Positions 49,176 through 61,286 of a DNA stretch of 64,000 nt are shown here, one piece after another. The notes beneath the pieces are model-generated. The model was not told the DNA's origin. It saw only the letters and a program-made list of their open reading frames with translations, and did no database searches. Source of the DNA: Lethocerus indicus (Eukaryota > Arthropoda > Insecta > Hemiptera > Belostomatidae); assembly GCA_019843655.1 (NCBI GenBank), contig JACDQD010000006.1:19362246-19426245 (forward strand), in the 5' to 3' direction. The first letter of the stretch is position 1. Every line of letters begins with the position of its first letter. Made by a program: the position numbers and the translations under genes.

Positions 49176-51860
49176 TCGGCCTCCCTCTTGGCGGGCGGCG
49201 ATAAGGAGTGGGAGGGGGGGGCGCTAAAAAAAGAATATGATTAGGAGATAAAGCCGCCAAATCGGCTTAGCGTCGGTCCCAACAGTCGTGGTGGGTGGGA
49301 GAGTGGAGGTCGGTTAACCCCCACCAACCCGCGTCCCCAATCCATCCCCTTAATTTAGTCAGCCCTCATAGCTCCATTACACCATTAAGGACGACATTAT
49401 TTGTCTCCCAGGTCACCCGCAAGCTATTTTAAGAAACCGGTCGAGGGCCAATCAAGTTTAGAATAAAATTCAAAATATTGTTACTAAAGTTGCTAAAGAA
49501 CTGCGTCCGTTTACACCGAAGAAAAATTGTAAAACTCCTGTACAAATTTTCAAATAATAGAAAATATATACGGGGGTTAGTTAGTTTATTTTTATTATAC
49601 CTTTAACATTTAATTATGTTACGTCTTGGATGCAAGGTTTTTGTATCACTGAGACAATGATAGCCTTATCTTTTAAATATTTAAACTTTCTTTTTTAATT
49701 ATTAAAAGTTATCGGGTTTGATTGTTAAGCTATATAGTGAAACGTATAGTGCCATGAAACCGGTGGGATGCGTGGAAGGATAGGGAAGGTGTTGTATCTT
49801 GGGTGTGTTGCTGAATTAGAAATTGGAGCTTGGGGGTGAAGTTGTTCGATTCTAAGGCAGTTGAGAGGGACAATGGCTAATGTCCCCCCTTGAACTGGGA
49901 TACCGGCTATTAGGGTGGCCCCTATCCCATTAACCGCCCCTCCCCACCTTCCCGCCCACCACACCAGTCGACAAACTTCAGCCCCCGGGTTTTTCAACTT
50001 CCCTCAGGACCCTACCTGAATCCCGGACCTCGGCCGATCAATACGAATAAATTCCCGCTTCTCAATCGGGATATTCCTGGAATATTCATTCCGCTGGAAG
50101 CCAGAGATATATTTTTGTTATTTGATCGAATTTTTGAAAATAGTTAATTTCACTAGAAATAACTCCAAATTGCGCGAAATAAAACACATAAGCTACCCGA
50201 CTACTGAAAGCTTGATTAAATCTATCTTTATTTAGCTGCATTAGATTTAAATTGTATGTGGTTGACATATTTGTCAACAAGCATAAAATTTCCACGCGAA
50301 TTTATAACAAAATTTTGGTATAAAACAACGTTTACTTGATGCCTAATAGACTGTCGTTAATTATAAAGTCGTGTTTATTTTACATCAGTTGACTTGGGAC
50401 CTTTTTGCCAGGTTTCATTTAATTAATGTTTATCCATTTTACCAGCTTGATTAAAATTGTCATTATATGAGAAACGTTACTGCGGGACCCCGATATCTCC
50501 CTTTTAACGTACCACATATTAGAATTATATTGCGGTTATACGTGGGAGGATACGAAGTTGACAATTATTCCTATATTTTTTTGCAGAAGTATGTACATGT
50601 TAAGTGGATTGTTTTAATTATCCAGTTTTTGCCGATCACCCTTTTATAGCACAGCGGTTTTTCGGTAATTAGCCAATCAAGGAGCACCGTCAACAATAAT
50701 TCGTAAACGTTCTTTCAATCGTTTAATGATGCAGAGATTTTCGGAAATTTTAAATCTTAAATGTAAATACAGTTTATTCAACTCAATGAAAATATGTATG
50801 ACCCCATACTTTGGTCCCTATCTGGTTGCTGACAAAGAGTGATAAAAAATAACTTTAATCTTCGCCTTCTCTTTTAATTACTGGTCCCACCGCCGGATAA
50901 ACGGGGTTGAAACCCCGCCAATAAAATGGAACAGTCCCTGGAATGATATATAGGTGTGGAGATATGGGTGGCGGTGTTGGGAGTGAGGCATTAAATCATT
51001 CAATTAGGTTGGGCGCTAATGAACACACTCCCGGCCCCTCCCGCCCACCACCAAAAACACCGTCCCCTTCACAAACTGATTCCCCAAACTCCATCGTACC
51101 AACACCCAAACCCCCGCCCCAATCATGCTCACCAATGGCACGGCTAAATTAAACACATAATACCCCGGGCGCGAAGCGTTTGGAGAAATTGAAAATTACA
51201 GAGCCCAGGGACCGCGCTGTGGAGGCGGCCCCCCACTCGATAATAGACTGTTAATTGCCATCGAATGCTCATAATTGTGATGAAGTTTCCCCGGGGGGTG
51301 GGAGCACGCGAGTTAAGCGCCCAGCACACCGACCCGCGCCACCCGGTATTAATTCCGATGTAGACCCGATAAGCAATCCGATGAAACAATCAAAAAATAT
51401 ACCTGTTACAGCGGTAATGCATTATCCCGAATCTTCCTTCAGTCGGCCATAGTGCTGCTGGAGTCAGATAGGGAGACGGTACTGATTGTATGAACATAGT
51501 ACGACGTTCGTTCGCTGAACATAGTACCAATAGACCAGAGACATAGAAATGGAGATGATCCACTCACTAGGTGATTATTTTGCCAATTTGAATTCAATTT
51601 ACTTATTATACAACTAAGGAAAGATTCCAACCCCTTTAATAGTAAGTAGTGAATAATAAGGTAATAGCGATTATGTCATGAACGATCAATGCTCTTATCT
51701 ACGCTTAACTGACTCGTCAATCTACATACCGGTGCCAAGAAATCAATAGTCACTCTTTTGGAACATTAACAGTTAGATTCAATGCTGCTTAGAAATGACG
51801 AAGGATGGGGATGGGCGCAGAATTTATAGGCCGCGGGCAACATAAAACAACAAAATCTTA

Positions 51861-51879
51861 AGATCTCAAATTGAGATCT
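51861..51879. repeat. Perfect 19-bp palindrome
   Basis: AGATCTCAA-A-TTGAGATCT, 9-bp arms around one base. Confidence 0.85.
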
Positions 51880-53001
51880 AGGGAAGGATCCAGGGGCCCT
51901 GACAAATAGCCATGGGGGGGGAGCGCTATCTGGTGCCGGCCGGGCCAATCCCGTTATGAACGGCCCATGCAATTTATCAAAACGGATTAACCCTTTAGAA
52001 GATCCGTCGGAGAAAAAAAGTCCAGATAAAAAGTTCCAAGAATTTCTTCAAGTATTGAATCATCTGATTTCTGCCGACATAAATTACCATGTAACATAAA
52101 ATTGCCGTATACGGAAAATGCGTCGAAAAGCGGGCCTGGAATAGTCTAAAGTGCGTGTATTTCGGTTTCTTTATTATTTATTATTACGGTTAATTTTCGA
52201 GAATGACATTCAAATCGATACGTATATTGATTATTAAAAGGTACGATAATTCTGACTGATGTCGAAAATATTAATAGAGGTCCCAATAATTTCGTTCCAT
52301 ATTATAGAAAAATGTGTACGCCCACATTATATATATGTCTAAAAATGACTCCAAATTGTACAGTGTACCTGTTAATTTCAAATTTGAATTAATTCAAAGT
52401 GTATAACAAATAGTATTCATTAATTAGGTTTCCTAGTCGCGATCTCTCAGCTTTATGAGCGGATCGTCCTTGGGAGTTTTTATGCTTTGGGCGGGCCCGG
52501 TAGGGGAAGGCCATTTTGCGCGGGTGGCATTGTGCCGGTCGGATAGGGCCAGCTTTGGCCATAACTCAGGCCCCCGGGCCGGGGCCGCTACATAATTTAG
52601 TCGCGCCGCCATCCCGGCCCTACCCTACCCACTTGCCAAACCTCCTCCGACCGACACCACGCAATCGATATATCCCACAACACGCTTCTCCAACAATAGC
52701 TCTGAGTCGACCACTCATGAATAATGAGTTGGTGTTTGTAAATAAGTCAGCCTACGCCCGACGTGATTAGGATGAAAAGTCGACGATTTTGTATTGTCAT
52801 CACTTGGGTTTCCTGGGTTATGAGAAATATGAAAAGTGCCACTCAGTTTGAGTTTAACAATTGCTTTGGCAGGATTCTCAATCCGCAGCCCACAGTTTTA
52901 ATCTGACTACGAACGCAATTCTATACATAAGCTGAGAAACCGATACTGACCCAAAGTAGAGGAAAAGCATAAGTTATTTCATTAATTCTGCGATTTAATA
53001 T

Positions 53002-53019
53002 AGTACTCGTGCGAGTACT
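53002..53019. repeat. Perfect 18-bp inverted repeat
   Basis: AGTACTCG-TG-CGAGTACT. It also contains the direct repeat GTACTCGTG, whose second copy extends to about 53023. Confidence 0.85.
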
Positions 53020-53499
53020 CGTGTATTGTAGGTTGCCGTATCACGATCGATATAAGCTAGATACAATGAAAATTTAGGTAGAAAAACAGCAGCAAATATT
53101 TTTGTCATATTTCCGATTATTCAGTTATAAACAACGGTTCAGGTATAGTTATGTTATCGGCAATGTGATCGATGTTCAACCAATTTGTCAGGGCCCAGTT
53201 GTAATTTGAAGGCCTCTTATCCGGGTCGGGTACGGGCCCCACTATTGGCTCTTATCAGTACAGCCTATTACTTACTTCTCCCTGTCTATTTCGCCTTATC
53301 GCCCAACATCTCCCAACCTCGGTTCGCCAGCAATCTCCTCCGCTCCTGTTTCTATCCCCTCCCCCCCCTTCATCCCCGAAGCTATCCGCTCCTGACGGGG
53401 TCGCCGTTGCCATTGACTAGGCAATCATTAAATCCCTTTCTCATTAAAGCGTTCTAATCCGCATTACCTCTCTTACTCTATCTGGCCTTCACACTCCCA

Positions 53500-53517
53500 T
53501 CTCTCTCTCTCTCTCCT
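53500..53517. repeat. (CT)n short array
   Basis: About eight CT units within pyrimidine-rich DNA. Confidence 0.85.
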
Positions 53518-54884
53518 TCTCTCCTCAAAAGGGCGCCTCCCTTATAATTGAAATAACGATTGGAAATCCACAAAGCACAGCTGTCCTGTAACTACGGACT
53601 ATATCGCCAATTCAGTGTCCGCCTTTGTACCACTTGTAATAAAGGCATAATCAACCTATATCTGGACATTATTCCGATCGTGCCGCCATTTTCAATAGTT
53701 AGATACATAATCGACTAAAATATAAGGTCGGAAAAATTGAGCGTATCGCAAGCAATATGCAGGAGCGTTGGACTACGCATTACTACGCAACCTCGGTATA
53801 GACTTAGGTCGCGCCAAACAGAATGGAATAAATAATATAAATAAATATATATATACATACATATATCTAACTACAAGTATACATAGACCGAAGGAACTAT
53901 AAGGCTGTCTTAGTAAGTCAATGTTTTCAGTCGGATCTTCAAGTACGTTCAACACATTTATAAGAGCACGACGGGAGGGTTGAGAAATGGGGAAAAAGGT
54001 TTGATGATCTAAAGGCACAAGGCTGCCGGAAAACAAGACCCGGTTAAGAAAATTTTCCCCCGAGAAAACCTGCCGCTCATTTTTCCCATTCCGTTTTACC
54101 TCCGTCGGGTCCCGCACTTTTCCCTAACTGCAGCACAGCCCTAACGAATTTAAAATGGGCGTAATGAAAGTCTTAGCGCCCTTTTGACGCCCAAGAATGA
54201 TTCCCTGGAAATAAGACATGCAAATTGGGTCCAATTCAATTCGGCACTGCATTTTAAAATGTAAATCATCCCTTGTCTCCTTTTATTGTCTTAGTCGTGA
54301 TATTTCAGGCCGGTTTATCGCCGCCGTTTGATGAAATTTCATTGCGGGGACACTTTTATGTTTCTACTCCCCGGGTTTTTAATTTCAGTCTCGAATGAAC
54401 AACTCTTAAATATCTCAATCCCTTTTTGCCACCACCCACGCCCATTACAGAAATGTAATTTAATTTACAGAAATAATAAAGAGGCGTATATATAATCCGC
54501 CATGTGCTAGCAAATCTCTTACTGTCAATAATACATTAACCATATTTCGATCAAAATTTATTCTGAGCTTATAAAATATTATTCCAAATATATTAGAGAA
54601 AAGATTTATTTACTGATATTGATATGTTGAAATGGAAATTGGACATAATTTTCACGTTATTTTTTTTCAGATAGGCTCACAAACAGATAGCCATCGTTTG
54701 GTATTTTATTTTGAACAATAACCTCATCAGAACCAGGAAATTATCTGAAGCTGATCATAGTTCTCAACTAAAACTATAAATATTATTTTTTAGGGTTGGA
54801 AATTGCTATTGGTACTTGGAATAAGATAATTGGGAAACCGTAGATTTCTTGTGTTTCTGTCTCTTCTCGCTAGTTTGGTCTTTT

Positions 54885-54921
54885 AGTAATCCGGTTTCGG
54901 CTGCTCGCCATCTTCAGTAGC
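54885..54921 (-). ncRNA. Hammerhead ribozyme motif, 3' arm of copy G, damaged
   Basis: Minus strand: GCTA, CTGAAGA, stem II GGC/GCC and GAAACCGG are intact, but CCGGTC has become CCGGAT and the stem I partner TAGC has become TACT. U16.1 is lost, so it should be inactive. It lies about 54 nt before the element's 3' end, the same place as the intact ribozyme in copy F. Confidence 0.7.
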
Positions 54922-55156
54922 GGTGTGAGTCACTTTTTGGACTTTGGATGTTTTTTGGGCATCCTCACTGCACTGTCACTGTCACTTGTACTGTGGTCCT
55001 ATGCGCTACTAGTTTCAATGGTACGGCGCACCTAATACTAGCCCGCAACAAAGGTCTGTCTTACATGTTAGTATTAGCGCCTTACAGTACAAGTGACAGT
55101 GACAGTGCAGTGAGGATGTCCAAAATACATTCAAAGTGCCAAAAGTGACTAACACC

Positions 55157-55193
55157 GTTACTGAAGATGGCGAGCAGCAGAAACCGGACTGGC
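55157..55193 (+). ncRNA. Hammerhead ribozyme motif, antisense arm of copy G, damaged
   Basis: Plus strand: GTTA, CTGAAGA, stem II GGC with a damaged GCA partner, GAAACCGGAC, then TGGC. U16.1 is A. Stem I could still pair through two G-U wobbles. Probably inactive. Confidence 0.6.
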
Positions 55194-55286
55194 ACAGGAC
55201 CAAATCAGCGAGAAGAAACAGAAACAAACTAAATCTACGGTATTCTAACCCCTCGCAGACCACAAAACAATGTTAAAATAATTGGG

Positions 55287-58200
55287 TTACTACAAAAAGT
55301 TACTTCTTGTAGTAGTGTAAAAAAAGCTACCGGTTTTAAGGATAAAGATACCAGAAGTTCTAGCGATAGGCTCATTGGTATAAATTTTATGAGCTTGTAC
55401 GAACTCACAACCTTCCAACAAACTGTTCCTGTCATGTAGCACAGTGCAGCATGTGTTTTCTGAATCAAATTTGGCCCGGGGTAATTGCACTGGGACTGTG
55501 TGTTCATTTCGTCTGCGGGTTTGTTTTAATTGGAACAAGGTCATCCTGTGAGAGAAATGGACTGTAGAATTTTAAGGCGAGTTGGTGAAAGCGGTTCAAA
55601 ATCAGCCAAACTCTGGCGGGGACATCCCAGTTGGGGTTGGCGGGGGAGTCTGTTTTAGTTTGTTCTCAACTCCATCGTGAATGGCCTCCGAAAGGGAGGA
55701 CAATAAAATTGATGAATCGCCCGCCCAACCCCATTTTGAGTTCCGGCGAAATAAAATTCAACAACCGGCCATTGAATTTCTTAAGCGCAGTTTAAAACTG
55801 AGCCATTGTTTTAAGTCGGACGCTTGGAACGTTATATTGTTTTGTTTTGCAAACCGTCTAGATGATTTGAGCTTAGTCATTTCCGTAATTCACTCCTTTT
55901 TTTGAATAATAACCCTGCTACATCTCTAGTACTATAACATGAAAAATGTAGGACGTTATGATGGTGGATCTAGAATTGTTAGAGATCCTCTGTGTTATTC
56001 GGTATCAAATTGAAATGTTCGGACAGGTAAAACCCTGAATCTTCCAGGATTTTTCCCAGGTGAAGGGAAAAAAGAAAATCGTTCCATGGTAGCGATTCCG
56101 GGCCGTGTAGCACCCAGTTTACTCGAGAGCTTCTCACGTCGAGACTCTTCGTCTGGAAATTGAAACATGAAATATGGAACATAATCATCTTCAGAATCAT
56201 TCCAACAACGAGTCAGCCTGAGTAGTTTTACAAGGTAAACAGAAAAAATGGGAATAGTTATATGCGACTACTCCGTGTACTTTCTTCGGTAACTGAAATT
56301 CGACTGTAAGAAATCACGAGTAATCATATCAATCAAAAGAAGAGAATCCTTTCAATAATCTACAAACAATAATAATCGAATCTTGTTAAACCTGGACAAA
56401 TTACACAGTTCGAGAAAGGATGCTAAACTGTTGAAATAAAATTAGAGGAAATATTATTCTGCCGAGTTATGAAGGTATATAAAATGTAATGAACCATAAA
56501 ATAAGCGCATGAAACTAAACCCTGCAAACTAGACAGTAAAAATATTCTTATGTTGGATGTATAACGTTTCTTGCATGTTTAGACAGAACACTTCCTACAA
56601 CTTAACTGCCATATGACCTATGAGGCGAACACCACTAACAAACACCCTTTGTAACAAACTTCGTTCCGTGGCGTTTGCAAAACAAGACTCAAAGGTTTTG
56701 GACACCAACATTTTTCTTGTTAGTGAACATTAACGTTCTTAATTTCAGTCACAGGCACATGTAAATTTAGGCTAGAACAAACATTTCCGTTTTGGAGAAA
56801 TGGCTAATACAATTGATGTAAATAATATCACATTGACTTCTAGTGTAGTGACAGCATTAATTAATTTAGGAAAGTAAATTAATTACCAATAGTGGGATGA
56901 AGGACCGTGTAGGAATTAATTTAAATCTATCATAATACGCCCGCACATAGACTCAAACCGGTTGTTGTTAAAGCCCACGCAGAGTATATGCTATCTAATT
57001 GCAGAAATGTTAGCAAAATATTCTATATATGTTTCTTACGATTACAGAAACACTAAAATGTAACAATTAAATTGTTAAAATGCCGAATAATAAAAATCAA
57101 CATCTGATTAATTTCAACATCACTTTTCAAAAAAATATTATATATAACTGTCCCATCATCAATATTGCGGAATAATTCGGAGAAAAATAGGAACCTAATT
57201 TTCGAAATGAGCGTTGGAGGGGGCCGAATAATTTCTGCTACCGAAATATCGTCCGATGACGACGACAGGTCTGATAACAGTCACGCCAGATTATTACGAG
57301 AATATTTCTTTCTCGGATATCGGTAATTTCTCCACCGGATATAATTTATTCATTTTATGAGTCCCCACCCCCCACCACACCCCTTAGGCCATCAACTCCC
57401 AAATCCTCTTCAAACTTGAGCCTCCCTCCGTGGCAATAAAGGCTGGTGCCGATAAAACGGCGTTTGTGGCGGTTGGGGGCGAGACGAAAACCCGCGCGTT
57501 TCAATTAGCCGAGGTTACAAATTGTCTGTTGAAACGCGACTGGTTGGAAGGGGGTCTCATCCACCCTACAGGAAACAGTGGGTTTAGCCCTCGTCCCCCA
57601 CCCCGTGGATAATTTATATCACTTAAGAAACCCTCGCCCCGTTCACGTCAACCCTGTAGCTGGTGCGCCCCATCTAAGCCGGTCAACACAGACTATCATC
57701 AATTTGAATTGATCCTATCCACCCGGGACATCACTAAATGCTGCCTCGGAATCTTCTCTCTGTGTCGAAGCCACAACTCAGTGTTCATTTATTTAAAGAA
57801 TTGTTCTCCTCGGTACTCCCTTCGCCTCTCAATATTTTATTAACGGAAAACCGGCACTTTTATGTTCTCGGTATTGCACTATCGGGCGAGCTTAATTTAT
57901 TCCATTTGGGATCCGACCCGATTAAACGTCCATTACGGGCAGACTGCAATCTCGCAGTCCGGTATTAATGCATAGACTACTCTGAAATTGGACAGACGAT
58001 CTAACACACGATTTAGTTATTACACTAACAGTAATTGCCGGTGCCTTTAGGCGAACAATTTATTTCGTACGGTTTTGCTCGGTTTTGTCACTATGCAACA
58101 AACTTGAAGGTAATGAACGTGTTAAAAACATCAATAAGGAATAGTGTAGAGTTTATTATTAAAATAAAATTACGCATCCATACTCTCTTAATTACTCTCG

Positions 58201-58532
58201 CATACGCATTAATTATTTATTCCTTTGCTCCATGTTACGAAGATTTTATTCGGTCAATATAGTTGCAATTATCGATAAGCCGCATCAATTATTGTGTATG
58301 GATTTAATCTAATTCCGGAGTTGCTATGTTGGCCTCTTTCTTCCGAGAACGATCCGGGCGACGGTGGGCTGCCACCGGGGTCCCGGTGCTCCATGAATGT
58401 TTGAGACCGACTAATGGGAGCGAGAAACGCTGGCAAATAGAATAAGAAATGAAGGCACCTCGCCGCCATAACCGAGACCAAACATCTGATTCTCTCTCCT
58501 CCTCCATCCCTTCGTCCACCTCACTTTTCGTC
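55287..58532. other. Gene-free stretch
   Basis: GC patches at about 55500-55760, 57210-57620, 57650-57990 and 58310-58530, separated by AT-rich DNA. Frames up to 101 codons with no recognisable product. No transposon is recognised. Confidence 0.5.
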
Positions 58533-58558
58533 CCTCTCTCTCTCTCTCTCTCCCTCTC
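58533..58558. repeat. (CT)n microsatellite
   Basis: About twelve CT units with one CC break; it produces Arg/Glu-rich frames on the minus strand. Confidence 0.93.
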
Positions 58559-61222
58559 GGACGGTGGGCTCGAGGCCGAGCTGCCCCAACTCCTCCCCCG
58601 TAATCCCAACTTATATACCCCCGGTTGAAACGCCTTCTTTCGCCAATATTTCTTCTAAAATTAAATCAATTCAGTGGAAGATGTTACTGTCCGGAAATTT
58701 GTTCAATGAGTTGGATTTTAAGCTCTTAATCAGGAGGGGGAATTATACAAAACATAAGACCAATGAATGCGGAAATAGGAAGTTAATAGGAACTAATTCG
58801 AGATTATATTTCTGCTATATTGATTATAAAGAAAAAGTTTAGGAAATGTACGAGATAACTCGCCCCATTTCTTTGTATGTATTATTTTGCTTAAATCTGT
58901 TTCGGCAGGGCGTGATCCTGGTTCCTAACGTACGGAATTGGAAAGGCATATAAAATGGAGTTCATTTAAAAGATTAACATCGGGAAAGGGGTGAAAATAA
59001 AACCGGAGCGGGAGTGAATGCAGCGTCACAAGTGGAAAATCTGCCCGGGGCTGGAGTTGGGCAAGCGGGCCTGTTCATGGCTCGTTGAGCGACTCTCCTC
59101 GATAACAATCGCATACCTCCCTCCGCCCATTCTTCTTTTTCCTATTCAAAATTTACTAAAATACCAAACTTGGACCTTCACATTATATAATTCCTTTAAG
59201 AAATATTTCAATACGAACCCGTATATATATCTAAAGTCTTAATATAGTTTAATATAGACAGTTAAATAACAAATATTGTTAATTTCTGAAAACGTATTTT
59301 CTCATTAATACTCGTAAAAACTTTTAATTAACAGACTAATTTCCAATCCATTTTTTAACCTGTCTCTCGGGAATCTGTTCGCGGACAATATCGTCCGGAA
59401 AATTTGGGAATTAAAAATAAATAAAAAAATCGGATTAAGATGAAATTAAAAAAAAAATTGTCGGATGATTAAATGATAATTTGCAACTGCGGCAAAGGTC
59501 GACAGGGTGAAAAAAGGTTGAGAAGAAACGTCGGGAGGGGGGAGTGGAAGGAAAGAGGAAGTTGAGGGAGAGGAGGGAGAAGCAGCTAATGGGGAAATGA
59601 TGTTGAACGGAGGCCTGAACAAACACTAAAACATTTTCCTGCAAAAGTAATTTCCAGCCGGGAACATTATCCGCGCCCTATATCGGATGTCCGACGAGAT
59701 TGAAAAACAACGGCGCATGCGCGAAGAAAAATATATCTATGTTTTACGAATCTATAAATTTCAATCGCACTATAAAATCTGGGAGATCAACGAAAGGTAA
59801 GAGTCAATCAAGGCAAATGTAGAGGCGCTAGAGGAAAGTTCTTACTTTTTGTACATGAACGCATTATAAACAAAAATTAATCCCCGTTCAATTAATACAA
59901 GGGTTATCTTCTGCCATAATTTCTGATTACTGATTCTGATTCTGGCCCTAATTCTGTTTGACATAATTCAATTCTCATTTGAATATCGATGTCGCAACAC
60001 ATATTTTTCAGATAATAAAATAAAAATCGCTATGAAAAATTCACAAACGCGAGTAAGTGTGCACTTGAACTAACGCAAAGATAGCGACGATCCGCCGTCA
60101 TCAGTACCATTTTTAATTTATTTATTAAACGTATATTTTCGATGCCGTGTAATTTCGACAATTAGTGATGCAATTACGTGCCTCTATTGCTCTGTAGATT
60201 TGAAACATTCCGAACCCTATAACAGGTATCGAAAACTCATTGCATTGCTAATGGAATGTTGCTGACAATATGAGTGTGGAATGACAGAAGTGTTATGGGA
60301 GATCAAAAAGCTAATATCGGGCTAAAAATAGCCCGTACACGGTTGAACATTTCGAAGGCGACATTTATCCGTCCCTTAAACTGAACGGTTTTGTAAATGT
60401 GCGGAATAATTCAGGAGGCCGAGAATTCCATTTACCGCCCGTTCAAGTCGCACAATCGGAACCGGGCATTAGTCAAGTTTCGGGTTGGAAAGTGGTGCTT
60501 ATCTCGACAGTTCCATCACCCGGGCGTCTATATTTCCCGTTTTGCTGGGGCGTCGGCTAGGAATTGACGTTCCCACGGTAACATTTCAGAGGGCGGCGGC
60601 GTTGCGGTCGAACCAATCGAAGGATATTTATTATGCGAAATGTCCGGCCCTCATAAATCGGTCCGGGTTATTGAAATGCGGGGCTTTCAGAGGGCCGCCC
60701 CTCCCCATCATTCCCCAATAACACTATATCTCTGGCCGGGGGCGCAGGGCCCCTCGCCCCTTTCAGCATTTTCCTTTCGGCCCCCAACGCCCCAGACGTC
60801 CCTTTGGCAAATTTTATTGTTATCACAGCCTCCAGTCTTCCATTTTGCCCTTTTTTTCCCCTGGCCCTCTCTTCCTCTGACCCCTTCTAATGGCGTTACA
60901 TTTACATTGGACCAAGGGAATCGCTTCCCTCATACAACTGCGAGTTGTCGTTTAGACAATATCTTTCGCATTCCCCAATTTGAAACTAATTTACGATTCA
61001 TAAGACTGTCGGAAATGGTGCGGATTTGCGTTCATTGTGTATCCGTGAAAGCTTTACATTATTTTGGGATTGCTCTAGGGTTCTCTAATTACAACCCGGT
61101 CACCCAGCGGTGGGATTTTTCAGAAATTGAGACCTGCCCCGTACGAAGTCAAATGGAATGGGACCTAGCTCGGTAGCGCTAGCTCACTCACGGTAACAGT
61201 TTCCAATAACTACTTATGGATA

Positions 61223-61226
<4 letters not shown>
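58559..61226. other. Gene-free stretch including the longest open frame
   Basis: GC patches at about 58900-59130, 59500-59700 and 60400-61180. The longest frame of the window (178 codons, 60640-61176) lies in the last patch. It is Pro-rich, begins in overlap with a 78-codon frame in another phase, and shows no domain, signal peptide or splice context I trust, so it is not called. A 7-bp hairpin CGGGCTA-AAAA-TAGCCCG lies at 60318-60335. Confidence 0.5.
60318..60335. repeat. Tight perfect hairpin
   Basis: CGGGCTA-AAAA-TAGCCCG: seven pairs and a four-base loop in otherwise AT-rich DNA. Confidence 0.75.

Positions 61227-61284
<58 letters not shown>
61227..61284. repeat. (TA)n microsatellite
   Basis: About 29 TA units, the longest of the four TA arrays. 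Confidence 0.98.

Positions 61285-61286
<2 letters not shown>

Larger units (their letters stand above)
49176..54825. other. Gene-free stretch with GC patches
   Basis: GC patches at about 49180-49460, 49740-50060, 50880-51420, 51820-52000, 52450-52760, 53190-53560 and 53980-54470. Perfect palindromes lie at 51861-51879 and 53002-53019, and a CT array at 53500-53517. Frames up to 114 codons show no family resemblance. Confidence 0.5.
54835..55277 (-). mobile_element. Hammerhead-family copy G: inverted ribozyme pair with 9-bp target-site duplication
   Basis: A 443-bp insertion bounded by ATAATTGGG at 54826-54834 and 55278-55286. In minus-strand polarity it starts TTTAACATTGTTTTGTGG, passes GTCTGCGAGGGG and GAATACCGTAGATTT, and then has one arm, a short centre (about 55000-55085) and the inverted arm. 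It ends AAATCTACGG. Each arm of about 160-175 bp carries a hammerhead-like motif, so the two ribozymes lie on opposite strands facing outward. Ends match copy F, supporting real boundaries. No protein is encoded. It is presumably mobilised in trans by a Penelope-like element not present here (inference). Confidence 0.9.

Noticed and set aside
55015..55263. 82-codon minus-strand frame, similar to a frame at 6075-6278
   Set aside because: Both frames translate the arm and centre of the hammerhead element; the shared peptide reflects repeat copies, not a gene.
60640..61176. 178-codon open frame, longest in the window
   Set aside because: Lies in a GC-rich patch, is Pro-rich, overlaps other frames and shows no domain or motif I recognise. 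Length alone is expected where stops are rare. A translated search with no hits would confirm; a conserved homologue would overturn this.
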